Assembly (NCBI RefSeq): GCF_019042245.1
Contig: NZ_JAHQCX010000009.1
Span: forward strand, 124,001-188,000
Direction: 5' to 3'
Length of the DNA: 64,000 bases
Source: Diplocloster modestus
GTDB taxonomy: Bacteria; Bacillota; Clostridia; Lachnospirales; Lachnospiraceae
Translations under genes and position numbers: made by a program
Notes under the pieces: generated by a model
The model's database searches: none
Told to the model about the DNA's origin: nothing
What the model saw: only the letters and a program-made list of their open reading frames with translations
Shown here: positions 9,147 through 16,922 of the stretch, one piece after another
Numbering within the stretch: the first letter of the stretch is position 1
Layout of the letters: every line of letters starts with the position of its first letter

Positions 9147-9402
9147 CTTTATCTTTCCTTTCTGCGCGCAGCCGGAAATCATCCAGAAAGTCTGAGACCT
9201 CAGTTTTTGATAATATTAACAGAAAAAATATAAGAGTAATTGCAGAACAGCAATATTTGCCGTGCTCTATGTCAAAATAAGAACGGGGAGAAATATGTAA
9301 CAATTCTGCCATTTGCTCCTGAGTATAGTGATTATCTGTTCTATAAACTAGAATTCGGTCCGTAAGAATGCCTTGAAGCAGCAATTTGTATTGGCGCATC
9401 AT
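9133..9402 (-). CDS. Small HTH protein (upstream of a pair)
   Basis: An 89-residue protein with an XRE-like helix-turn-helix in its middle (HYTQEQMAELLHISPRSYFDIEHG), followed by a hydrophobic stretch (about residues 58-67) and a charged tail. AGGAGG lies 5-8 bases before the ATG ATG at 9402. It overlaps the following small XRE gene and both are probably one transcript. A perfect LexA-like box (GAACATATGTTC) lies about 97 bases upstream, so an SOS link is possible. Function is not known; such pairs occur as orphan regulators or remnants of mobile elements. Confidence 0.65.
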   Translation of the reverse strand: MMRQYKLLLQGILTDRILVYRTDNHYTQEQMAELLHISPRSYFDIEHGKYCCSAITLIFFLLILSKTEVSDFLDDFRLRAERKDKDDVA

Positions 9403-9498
9403 GCAACCTCCTAAAATTTGTCGAATTTTAGTGAAATTTTAACATACGCTATCATAGCCATCCATGGGACACACCTCAAATACCAAAAATAAATTATG

Positions 9499-9510
9499 GA
9501 ACATATGTTC
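9499..9510. promoter_or_regulatory. LexA-box-like palindrome upstream of the XRE pair
   Basis: GAACATATGTTC is a perfect 12-bp palindrome and equals the core of the Bacillus/Clostridia LexA operator. A lexA gene is present at 37809-38426 with similar boxes in its own control region. Confidence 0.5.
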
Positions 9511-9685
9511 ATTCATGGATAGAAAAAATGCCAGTACATAAAGTGCCGGCAATAAATACAAAATAGTTAAAATTAGACCTGTGATATTATAACAAATTAA
9601 TTATTTATCCATTAACGTTGTCCTTAATATGTATCATTTCGACCGTCTAAATCTGATCCAAATGTTCCATTTTCATCAAATATAT

Positions 9686-9706
9686 TTATTTCATAGGAGC
9701 ACTTTC
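9686..9706. repeat. Half copy of an interspersed repeat shared with 33264-33284
   Basis: Twenty-one bases here (core TTTCATAGGAGCACTTTC) are exactly the reverse complement of 33264-33284, where they form most of a perfect hairpin. Here only one arm plus the loop is kept, so no stem forms. The rest of the interval 9403-9777 shows the LexA-like box and AT-rich sequence only. Confidence 0.7.
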
Positions 9707-9710
9707 TTCT

Positions 9711-9740
9711 AAAATAAAAAATCGCCCCAGACAGGACGAT
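9711..9740 (-). terminator. Terminator of the tRNA-Ala gene
   Basis: On the minus strand ATCGTCC pairs with GGGGCGAT (one G-U), followed by a T-rich tract (9711-9720 read in reverse). It lies about 40 bases beyond the tRNA 3' end. Confidence 0.8.
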
Positions 9741-9777
9741 TATAAAAATACTCGAAACCTCTATAAAGTATTCAAAA

Positions 9778-9850
9778 TGGAGCATACGGGACTCGAACCC
9801 GTGGCCTCCACACTGCCAGTGTGGCGCGCTCCCAGCTGCGCTAATGCCCC
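9778..9850 (-). tRNA. tRNA-Ala (anticodon GGC)
   Basis: The 73-base minus-strand sequence folds into a full cloverleaf: acceptor stem GGGGCAT/ATGCTCC including the G3-U70 pair that marks alanine tRNAs, D stem GCGC/GCGC, anticodon stem CCACA/TGTGG with the loop CTGGCAG, and a T arm with GGTTCGAGTCC. The anticodon GGC reads GCC and GCT. The discriminator is A and the CCA end is not encoded. Confidence 0.97.
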
Positions 9851-10002
9851 AAACCAAAAACTGAATCCGAAAAAAATTATAACACAAGCAGTAGAATTTG
9901 GCAATCCCATTTATACCTTAATTTTATTGTGAATAGCTAACAATTTTTTAGACGTTTCATTGGCAAATATATCCAAACAATCCTCTGATTCCGTATATAT
10001 GG

Positions 10003-10031
10003 TTGACGCAATGCACAATAGTAGTTATAAT
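10003..10031 (+). promoter_or_regulatory. Promoter of the guanine catabolism operon
   Basis: TTGACG at 10003-10008 and a consensus TATAAT at 10026-10031, 17 bases apart. Transcription would start about 10038, 44 bases before the riboswitch aptamer. Confidence 0.85.
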
Positions 10032-10081
10032 ATATTTATAATCAGGTAAGCAGTTATAGAATAAGACAACTAAATAAAATA

Positions 10082-10204
10082 AAACTTATATATGTTCATA
10101 ATTGGTTGAACGTCTCTACAAACTACCGTAAATAGTTTTCTATAAGTTTCCGCATAGTCCTGACATAGGGCTTGGAAATTGTAGAAAAATCCGGTGGTTT
10201 TTTT
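10082..10204 (+). promoter_or_regulatory. Purine riboswitch, guanine class, probable ON switch
   Basis: The aptamer spans 10082-10149. P1 pairs AAACTTATA (10082-10090) with TATAAGTTT (10141-10149). P2 is GTTCA/TGAAC with a loop ending in GG. The J2/3 segment GTCTCTAC matches the family GUUUCUAC. P3 is AAACTA/TAGTTT closed by the invariant CCGTAAA loop. The specificity base in J3/1 (position 74 in xpt numbering) is C at 10140, which predicts guanine or hypoxanthine. The 3' half of the aptamer (CTACCG through CTATAAGTTTCC) can instead pair with 10173-10197 (GGAAATTGTAG ... CGGTGG), directly followed by a T-run. Ligand binding would therefore prevent the terminator: guanine turns the operon on. 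Confidence 0.9.
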
Positions 10205-10330
10205 ATTGTCCAGAATTACAGTATAATCATAAATTATTAAAACCTTATCATAATGTATCTTAATTAAAGAAGTTCCATAATGTTTCCGGCATGCCGCGAA
10301 TAAAATATTAAAATGAAGAAGGTGGTTTTC

Positions 10331-11608
10331 ATGCAAAAAGACTCCTTTGTTCTAAAAGGAAATATCTGCTACAGCCAGGATAAAGATAATTTCAGGACTG
10401 TGGCAGACGGTTATCTCGTCTGTAAGAACGGGATATCAGATGGTGTATACGAAGAACTTCCGGAACAGTACCAGAATCTTCCGCTCATCGACTGTGAAGG
10501 TCAGCTGATTTTGCCGGGGCTTACGGATCTTCACGTACACGCTCCCCAATATGCGTTCCGGGGACTGGGAATGGATCTGGAGCTGCTGGACTGGCTGAAT
10601 ACCCATACGTTCCCGGAAGAGTCCAAATATGCAGATCTGGATTATGCTAAAACAGCGTATCGGATCTTTGTGGAGGACATGAAGAAAGGGCCCAACACCA
10701 GGGCTTGCATATTTGCGACTCTGCATGTTCCGGCTACAGAGCTGCTGATGGATCTGTTGGAAGAGACCGGGATGAAAACCATGGTCGGCAAGGTAAATAT
10801 GGACCGCAACAGTCCGGATATCCTCTGTGAAGCCAGTGCGGAGCAGTCTGCGGCAGACACCGTCGCCTGGTTAGAAGATGTGGCCGGTAAATATCACAAT
10901 GTCCAGCCGATTCTGACCCCCCGGTTCATCCCTACCTGTTCCGATGAACTGATGCGGCGCCTGAAAGAAATACAGAAAAAATATCAGCTGCCGGTACAGT
11001 CCCATCTGTCTGAAAATCAGGGCGAGATCGCATGGGTAAATGAACTCTGTCCTTCCTCCGCTTTTTACGGGGACGCATATGACCAGTTTGGCTTGTTCGG
11101 GGGTGATTGCAAGACGATCATGGCTCATTGTGTATCCTCTTCGGCTGACGAGATTCGTCGGATGAAGGAGCGCGGTGTATATATCGCACATTGTCCACAG
11201 TCCAATACGAATCTGTCCTCCGGGATCGCTCCGGTGCGCAGATTCCTGGACGAAGGCCTGCGGGTGGGGCTTGGAAGTGACGTGGCAGGGGGTACCGTAA
11301 GCTCCGTCTTCCGGGCGATGGCGGATGCCATTCAGGTTTCCAAGCTCCGGTGGCGGCTGGCGGACGACACCTTGAAGCCGTTGACTGTACAGGAAGCTTT
11401 TTATCTGGGTACGGTTGGCAGCGGTTCGTTCTTTGGAAAAACAGGAAGCTTTGATGCGGGCTTTGAGCTGGATGCTCTGGTCATCGATGACAGCAGTCTG
11501 GCGACGCCGCTGAAGCTTTCCATACCCGAACGGGTGGAGAGAGTGATTTATCTATCAGATGATAAAAATATAACGAAAAAGTTTGTCGGGGGACGTCAAA
11601 TCTGGTAG
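10331..11608 (+). CDS. guaD: Guanine deaminase
   Basis: Converts guanine to xanthine plus ammonia in the cytoplasm, the first step of guanine catabolism. It is an amidohydrolase-superfamily TIM barrel: the metal site includes HVHAPQ near the N-terminus, SHLSEN in the middle, AHCVSSS, and the GLGSDVAGG aspartate. The signatures LDWLNTHTFPEE and LTPRFIPTC are specific to guanine deaminases. I prefer the ATG at 10331, 425 residues, because AAGGTGG lies 8 bases before it; an in-frame ATG at 10313 has no ribosome binding site. It is first in an operon with a purine permease and xanthine dehydrogenase, under the guanine riboswitch. Confidence 0.93.
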   Translation: MQKDSFVLKGNICYSQDKDNFRTVADGYLVCKNGISDGVYEELPEQYQNLPLIDCEGQLILPGLTDLHVHAPQYAFRGLGMDLELLDWLNTHTFPEESKYADLDYAKTAYRIFVEDMKKGPNTRACIFATLHVPATELLMDLLEETGMKTMVGKVNMDRNSPDILCEASAEQSAADTVAWLEDVAGKYHNVQPILTPRFIPTCSDELMRRLKEIQKKYQLPVQSHLSENQGEIAWVNELCPSSAFYGDAYDQFGLFGGDCKTIMAHCVSSSADEIRRMKERGVYIAHCPQSNTNLSSGIAPVRRFLDEGLRVGLGSDVAGGTVSSVFRAMADAIQVSKLRWRLADDTLKPLTVQEAFYLGTVGSGSFFGKTGSFDAGFELDALVIDDSSLATPLKLSIPERVERVIYLSDDKNITKKFVGGRQIW

Positions 11609-11677
11609 AATATGTATGTAGGCAGCAAAAAGAAAGCTGCTCTATCATAATCATTTTTAATAAAGGGGGAAACAAAA

Positions 11678-13057
11678 ATGAACGCACTAGAAAAATTTTT
11701 CCATCTCAAGGAAAACCACACCGATGTAAAGACGGAAGTCATCGCAGGTGTCACAACCTTTATGACCATGGCTTACATCCTGGCAGTCAACCCATCTATC
11801 CTGAGCGCAGCCGGCATGGATAATGGGGCGGTCTTTACGGCAACCGCGCTGGCTTCCCTGATCGCAACTGTTCTAATGGCGCTTTTCTCCAACTATCCTT
11901 TTGCACTGGCTCCGGGTATGGGCTTGAACGCGTATTTCGCCTATACCGTCGTCATCAATATGGGGTATACCTGGGAGATGGCGTTAGCCGCAGTATTCAT
12001 CGAAGGTTTAATCTTCATCCTGCTCTCCCTGACGAATGTGCGGGAAGCGATCTTCAATGCGATTCCCATGTCCCTGAAGCATGCGGTATCCGCTGGTATC
12101 GGTTTGTTTATCTGCTTCATCGGCCTTCAGAATTGTAAACTTGTCGGAAATTCGGACTCCACCCTGGTTACGGTTTTCTCTTTTAAGGGTTCTGCAGAAG
12201 CCGGAACTTTCTTTACCGAGGGAATCACTGTTCTGCTGGCGATTATCGGAGTTCTCATCACCGCAGTATTAATCGTGAAGAAAGTGAAAGGGCATATTCT
12301 GCTGGGTATTCTGGCGACCTGGATCTTAGGTATCATCTGCCAGCTGGTGGGGCTGTACCAGCCGAATGCGGAGATGGGCTTCTTCAGCCTGCTTCCTGAC
12401 TTCTCCAATGGAATTGCCATTCCAAGCCTGATGCCGACTTTGCTGAAGCTTGATTTTTCGAGAGTGTTGTCGCTTGATTTCTTTGTAATTATCTTTGCGT
12501 TCCTGTTTGTGGATATGTTCGATACACTGGGAACTTTGATCGGTGTGGCATCCCAGGCAGATATGCTGGATAAAGACGGGAAGCTTCCTAAGATTAAGGG
12601 CGCGTTAATGGCAGATGCTATTGGTACTTCCGTAGGTGCTCTGCTTGGAACCTCCACTACCACCACATTCGTGGAAAGTGCTTCCGGTGTTTCCGAAGGC
12701 GGAAGAACAGGACTGACCTCCTTTGTAGTAGCGATTCTGTTTGGCTTGGCTTTGTTCCTTTCCCCTATTTTCCTGGCCATTCCTTCCTTTGCTACGGCCC
12801 CGGCCCTCATTATCGTCGGTTTCCTGATGATCAGCGCAGTTCTGAAGATCAACTTCGCAGATCCCACCCAGGGAATTCCTGCATTTATCTGTATCATAGC
12901 GATGCCATTTATGTATAGTATCTCCGAAGGTATTGCCATGGGAGTTATCTCTTATGTAATCATTAACATGATCGCTGGTAAGGAAAACAGAAAGACGATA
13001 AGCATTGTAATGTATGTGTTGGCGGTGTTATTTGTTCTAAAATACATATTCTTGTAA
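11678..13057 (+). CDS. NCS2/AzgA family purine permease (guanine/hypoxanthine type)
   Basis: A 459-residue membrane permease of the AzgA-like branch of the NCS2 nucleobase transporters (relatives of B. subtilis PbuG/PbuO), importing guanine, hypoxanthine or related purines with a cation. The branch signature is present: ITTFMTMAYI-type opening (here GVTTFMTMAYILAVNPS), the ALAPGMGLNAYFAY motif in TM3, DMFDTLGTLIGV in the middle and the GTSTTTTFVESASGV motif near 325. A GGGGGAA site precedes the ATG. It lies 70 bases behind guaD and 100 bases before xdhA, so the operon couples uptake with degradation. Confidence 0.92.
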   Translation: MNALEKFFHLKENHTDVKTEVIAGVTTFMTMAYILAVNPSILSAAGMDNGAVFTATALASLIATVLMALFSNYPFALAPGMGLNAYFAYTVVINMGYTWEMALAAVFIEGLIFILLSLTNVREAIFNAIPMSLKHAVSAGIGLFICFIGLQNCKLVGNSDSTLVTVFSFKGSAEAGTFFTEGITVLLAIIGVLITAVLIVKKVKGHILLGILATWILGIICQLVGLYQPNAEMGFFSLLPDFSNGIAIPSLMPTLLKLDFSRVLSLDFFVIIFAFLFVDMFDTLGTLIGVASQADMLDKDGKLPKIKGALMADAIGTSVGALLGTSTTTTFVESASGVSEGGRTGLTSFVVAILFGLALFLSPIFLAIPSFATAPALIIVGFLMISAVLKINFADPTQGIPAFICIIAMPFMYSISEGIAMGVISYVIINMIAGKENRKTISIVMYVLAVLFVLKYIFL

Positions 13058-13090
13058 ATAAATACGTCTTTAATTAAAAATTTTTATACT

Positions 13091-13135
13091 AATGTACCGG
13101 CCGGCAGGGTGATTTGACCTGCCGGTTGGTACATT
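13091..13135 (+). promoter_or_regulatory. Intercistronic hairpin between permease and xdhA
   Basis: An 18-bp stem (AATGTACC-GG-CCGGCAGG against CCTGCCGG-TT-GGTACATT, two G-U pairs) with a 9-base loop and no T-run. It probably tunes the ratio of permease to dehydrogenase by partial termination or mRNA processing. Confidence 0.6.
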
Positions 13136-13159
13136 GGCATATGTAAGGAGGTTTTAGTA

Positions 13160-15451
13160 ATGGGAGTCGGTAAAGAGTTAAAACGTGTCGACGCTTACGA
13201 GAAGGTTACCGGTGGAGCAAAATATGTGGCGGACCTGGCGCCTAAGGACCTGCTGGTGGCAAAAGTCGTACACAGTACCATTGCCAACGGTGTGGTGAAA
13301 AGCTTTGATCTGGAAGAAGCCCTTAAGGTCCCCGGTGTGGTAAAAATAGTCACCTGTTTCGAAGTGCCGGACATACAGTTTCCCACTCCGGGCCATCCCT
13401 GGTCCGTGGAAGCCGCTCATCAGGATGTGTCGGACAGAAAGCTTCTGAACACCAGAGTTCGCGTCTATGGCGATGATATCGCCGCAGTGATTGCAGATAA
13501 TGAAATCGCCGCCAATCGGGCAGCACGCCTGGTTAAGGTGGAGTATGAGGTATATGAACCTCTTCTGACCACGGATGAGGCTATGGCAGAGGGTGCCGCG
13601 ACTCTCCATGAGGAAAAACCGGGGAACGTTCTGGTGCATTCCTCCTTTCAGCTTGGAGACATGACTTATGACCAGGCACTGGAAGAAGAGCCCTCCTTAC
13701 ATGTTATTGAAAGAACATACGAAACCCAGACTGTCCAGCACTGCCATCTGGAGGTGCCGGTTTCCTACGCCTATATGGCAAATGATAAGATTGTAGTCAC
13801 ATCCTCCACCCAGATTCCCCACATCGTCCGCCGGGTGATCGGCCAGGCTCTGGGCATCCCCTGGGGACAGATCCGGGTAATCAAGCCCTATATTGGCGGC
13901 GGCTTTGGCAATAAACAGGATGTCTTATATGAGCCTTTAAATGCTTTCCTGTGCACACAGGTAGGTGGCAGAGGTGTTCGTCTGGAACTTACAAGAGAAG
14001 AGACCCTGGCCTGTACCAGGGTGCGTCACGCGATAAAATTCCACGTAAAAGGCGCAGTGCGGGATGACGGTACTTTGGTCGCCCGAAAATTCGAGGCCTA
14101 TTCCAACCAGGGCGGTTATGCTTCCCATGGCCACGCCATCGTAGCCAACGCAGCGAATGGTTTTAAACAGCTCTATCACGAGGAAAAAGCCCTGGAATCC
14201 GATAGTTATACCGTATATACGAATATTACCGTCGGCGGGGCCATGCGCGGTTATGGTATCCCGCAGTCGGATTTTGCGGCGGAATGTCTCGCGGAAGATC
14301 TGGCTAACGCCATTGGCATGGATCCTCTGGAATTCCGGTTTAAAAACTGCATGCCGGAAGGTTATGTGGATCCCCACACCAAAGTGAAGTTTAACAGCTA
14401 CGGCTTAAAGAAATGTATGGAAAAAGGCCGTGATTATATCAACTGGGATGAAAAGCGAAAAGAATACGCGGATCAGACCGGTCCGGTGCGCCGTGGTGTT
14501 GGAATGGCCATATTCTGTTACAAAACCGGTGTTTACCCGATCTCGCTGGAAACCGCTTCCTGCCGTATGATTCTGAATCAGGACGGGTCCATACAGCTGC
14601 AGATGGGCGCCACCGAGATCGGTCAGGGGGCGGATACCGTATTTACGCAGATGGCTGCTGAGGTAACCGGAATTACGGAGGACCGCATCTATATTGTTTC
14701 CACACAGGATACCGATATCAGTCCTTTTGATACCGGCGCCTATGCGTCCAGACAGACCTATGTCAGCGGCAAGGCCTTAAAGCAGACCGCCCAGCTTTTG
14801 AAGGAGCGGATTCTGGACTATGCCTCCTATCTGCTGAAGATGCCGGCAGATGTCCTGGATATAGAGGAAAACAATGTGGTGGATAAGGAAAGCAGGGAGT
14901 GTCTGGTGACTCTCGAAGCACTGGCCACAGAGGCATTTTACAGCCTGGACCGTTCCGTACATATCACGGCGGAATCTACTTACCATTGTAAAGAAAATAC
15001 CTTCTCCAGCGGTGCCTGCTTTGCGGAGATCGAAGTGGATATTCCTCTGGGCAAGATAAAAGTGTTAAATATTATAAATGTTCATGACAGCGGCACCCTG
15101 ATTAATCCGAAGCTGGCCGAAGCCCAGGTTCACGGCGGCATGAGTATGGGGCTGGGATATGCCCTGAGTGAACAGCTTCTGTTCGATAAGTCGGGACGCC
15201 CCCTGAATGACAATCTGTTGGATTACAAGCTTCCTACCGCCATGGATACGCCGGACCTGCACGTGGATTTCGTTCAGCTGGATGACCCGACAGGCCCGTT
15301 CGGGAATAAAGCACTGGGTGAACCGCCGGCGATTCCGGTTGCACCCGCGATCCGAAATGCCTTGCTTCACGCAACCGGAGTGGCGGTGGATTCCCTGCCG
15401 CTTGATCCGCAGAAGCTGGTGTCTCATTTTAAAGAAGCAGGATTGATCTAG
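13160..15451 (+). CDS. xdhA: Xanthine dehydrogenase, molybdopterin-binding subunit
   Basis: Large catalytic subunit of a molybdenum hydroxylase that oxidises xanthine (or hypoxanthine) to urate in the cytoplasm. Its 763 residues contain the aldehyde oxidase/xanthine dehydrogenase a/b hammerhead domain (about 5-115) and the molybdopterin-binding domain (about 140-700), with the cofactor motifs GGGFGNKQD, AMRGYG (around 360) and the GQGADTVF segment. The C-terminal KALGEPP contains the active-site glutamate expected for the family. AAGGAGG precedes the ATG at 13160. It is translated with the FAD and iron-sulfur subunits that follow. Exact substrate is inferred from the guanine deaminase and permease upstream. 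Confidence 0.93.
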   Translation: MGVGKELKRVDAYEKVTGGAKYVADLAPKDLLVAKVVHSTIANGVVKSFDLEEALKVPGVVKIVTCFEVPDIQFPTPGHPWSVEAAHQDVSDRKLLNTRVRVYGDDIAAVIADNEIAANRAARLVKVEYEVYEPLLTTDEAMAEGAATLHEEKPGNVLVHSSFQLGDMTYDQALEEEPSLHVIERTYETQTVQHCHLEVPVSYAYMANDKIVVTSSTQIPHIVRRVIGQALGIPWGQIRVIKPYIGGGFGNKQDVLYEPLNAFLCTQVGGRGVRLELTREETLACTRVRHAIKFHVKGAVRDDGTLVARKFEAYSNQGGYASHGHAIVANAANGFKQLYHEEKALESDSYTVYTNITVGGAMRGYGIPQSDFAAECLAEDLANAIGMDPLEFRFKNCMPEGYVDPHTKVKFNSYGLKKCMEKGRDYINWDEKRKEYADQTGPVRRGVGMAIFCYKTGVYPISLETASCRMILNQDGSIQLQMGATEIGQGADTVFTQMAAEVTGITEDRIYIVSTQDTDISPFDTGAYASRQTYVSGKALKQTAQLLKERILDYASYLLKMPADVLDIEENNVVDKESRECLVTLEALATEAFYSLDRSVHITAESTYHCKENTFSSGACFAEIEVDIPLGKIKVLNIINVHDSGTLINPKLAEAQVHGGMSMGLGYALSEQLLFDKSGRPLNDNLLDYKLPTAMDTPDLHVDFVQLDDPTGPFGNKALGEPPAIPVAPAIRNALLHATGVAVDSLPLDPQKLVSHFKEAGLI

Positions 15452-15465
15452 AGGAGGTATAGACG

Positions 15466-16353
15466 ATGTATGATATAGAAAAATATTATCAGGCAAAAGA
15501 TGTGGCGGATTGTATCCGTGCACTCCGGGAAGATCCGGACGCCGTCATTATCTCCGGAGGCAGCGATGTGCTGATCAAGATCCGGGAGGGAAAGATGGCC
15601 GGCTGTTCCTTAGTCAGCATCCATGGCATCCCGGAGCTTGAAGGGATAAGCATGGAAGAAGACGGAACTATCGTGATCGGCCCTGCCACTACTTTTTCCC
15701 ATATTACCAACAACGATATAATCAAAAAACATATTCCAATTCTGGGTAATGCGGTGGATCAGGCCGGAGGACCACAGCTTCGCAATATCGGAACGATCGG
15801 AGGTAATGTCTGCAACGGAGTCACCAGTGCGGATAGTGCGTCCAGCCTGTTTGCCCTGAATGCGGTACTGGAATTGACCGGTCCTGACGGAGTACGCCTG
15901 CTCCCGATACAGGAATTCTATACCGGGCCCGGCCGTACGGTACGTGAGCACGCAGAACTGCTGACCGCAGTCCGTATCACCAGAGAGAATTATGAAGGCT
16001 TCGGCGGCCATTATATCAAGTACGGAAAACGGGAAGCCATGGAGATCGCCACGATGGGATGCGCGGTTTACATTAAGCTTAGCGCGGATAAAACATCTGT
16101 GGAGGATGTCCGGATCGCTTTTGGCGTAGCCGCCCCCACACCGATGCGCTGTACGAAGACGGAAGAGCGTGTGAAAGGAATGGCTTTGGATCAGGAACTA
16201 CTGAACGCAGTTGGAAAAGGTGTCCTGGAAGAAGTAAATCCCAGAACCAGCTGGAGAGCTTCCCGTGAATTCCGGCTGCAGCTGATCGAAGAAATGAGCC
16301 GCAGGGCGCTGGCCCAGGCTGTCATCTATGCAGGAGGTGAGATCCATGCTTAA
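15466..16353 (+). CDS. xdhB: Xanthine dehydrogenase, FAD-binding subunit
   Basis: Medium subunit (295 residues) of the xanthine dehydrogenase, passing electrons from the iron-sulfur subunit through FAD to NAD or another acceptor. The FAD-binding motif ISGGSDVLIKI is at about 26-36, and the second flavin motif, LRNIGTIGGNVCNG, is at about 105-118; the C-terminal CODH flavoprotein domain spans about 180-285. The start has GAGGAGG 8 bases upstream, 14 bases after the xdhA stop. Its last eight bases overlap the start of the iron-sulfur subunit gene, which points to translational coupling. Confidence 0.93.
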   Translation: MYDIEKYYQAKDVADCIRALREDPDAVIISGGSDVLIKIREGKMAGCSLVSIHGIPELEGISMEEDGTIVIGPATTFSHITNNDIIKKHIPILGNAVDQAGGPQLRNIGTIGGNVCNGVTSADSASSLFALNAVLELTGPDGVRLLPIQEFYTGPGRTVREHAELLTAVRITRENYEGFGGHYIKYGKREAMEIATMGCAVYIKLSADKTSVEDVRIAFGVAAPTPMRCTKTEERVKGMALDQELLNAVGKGVLEEVNPRTSWRASREFRLQLIEEMSRRALAQAVIYAGGEIHA

Positions 16354-16843
16354 AGTAATCAAAATGATAGTAAATGATAAAGAGGTAGAGCTGGCGGTAG
16401 ATGAAAGAGAAGCGCTGGTGGACACCTTAAGGGACCGGCTGGGCCTCACCAGTGTAAAGAAGGGCTGCGAAGTGGGAGAGTGCGGTGCCTGCACTGTCCT
16501 GGTGGACGGAGAAGCCATAGATTCCTGCATCTATCTGACCATGTGGGCCGAAGGACGCCGTATTCTGACCGTAGAAGGCCTGAAAGGGCCGAATGGCGAA
16601 TTAAGTCCCATTCAGCAAGCTTTTATCGACGAGGCGGCCGTTCAGTGCGGTTTCTGTACACCCGGCTTGATCATGACCGCGGTGGAGATCGTCGGGACCG
16701 GGAAGAGATATAACCGTGAGGAACTGCGGAAAATGATCTCCGGCCATCTGTGCCGATGTACCGGATATGAAAACATCTTAAATGCCATGGAACGGATTGT
16801 CGAAGAGACCTATAAGGTCGTTGGAGATGGGTGCAGCGAGTAA
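16346..16843 (+). CDS. xdhC: Xanthine dehydrogenase, 2Fe-2S subunit
   Basis: Small subunit carrying two 2Fe-2S clusters that carry electrons from the molybdenum site to FAD. The N-terminal plant-type ferredoxin cluster uses the cysteines of GCEVGECGACTV plus the later DSC, and the C-terminal helical cluster uses the CGFCTPG and CRCTGY cysteines. I place the start at the ATG at 16346 (165 residues), which has AGGAGGTGAG 4 bases upstream and overlaps the end of xdhB; the open frame extends slightly further up but without support. A terminator follows at 16887. No separate XdhC-type maturation chaperone is present in the window; the symbol follows E. coli xdhABC usage. Confidence 0.93.
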   Translation: MLKVIKMIVNDKEVELAVDEREALVDTLRDRLGLTSVKKGCEVGECGACTVLVDGEAIDSCIYLTMWAEGRRILTVEGLKGPNGELSPIQQAFIDEAAVQCGFCTPGLIMTAVEIVGTGKRYNREELRKMISGHLCRCTGYENILNAMERIVEETYKVVGDGCSE

Positions 16844-16886
16844 TTGGAGATAACGAATAACAGGGGACAACAAATAATAGGAGACC

Positions 16887-16921
16887 GGAGCGTGCTGGTG
16901 CAACAATCACGCTCCTTTTTT
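16887..16921 (+). terminator. Terminator of the purine catabolism operon
   Basis: GGAGCGTG (16887-16894) pairs with CACGCTCC (16908-16915), followed by six T (16916-16921). The group II intron begins one base after the T-run. Confidence 0.92.
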
Positions 16922-16922
16922 A

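Noticed and set aside
10313..10330. Upstream ATG as guaD start
   Set aside because: No ribosome binding site precedes it, whereas AAGGTGG is well placed for the ATG at 10331.
12127..12939. 270-codon frame antisense to the purine permease
   Set aside because: Low-complexity Ala/Ile/Pro-rich product mirroring membrane codons; no start signals.
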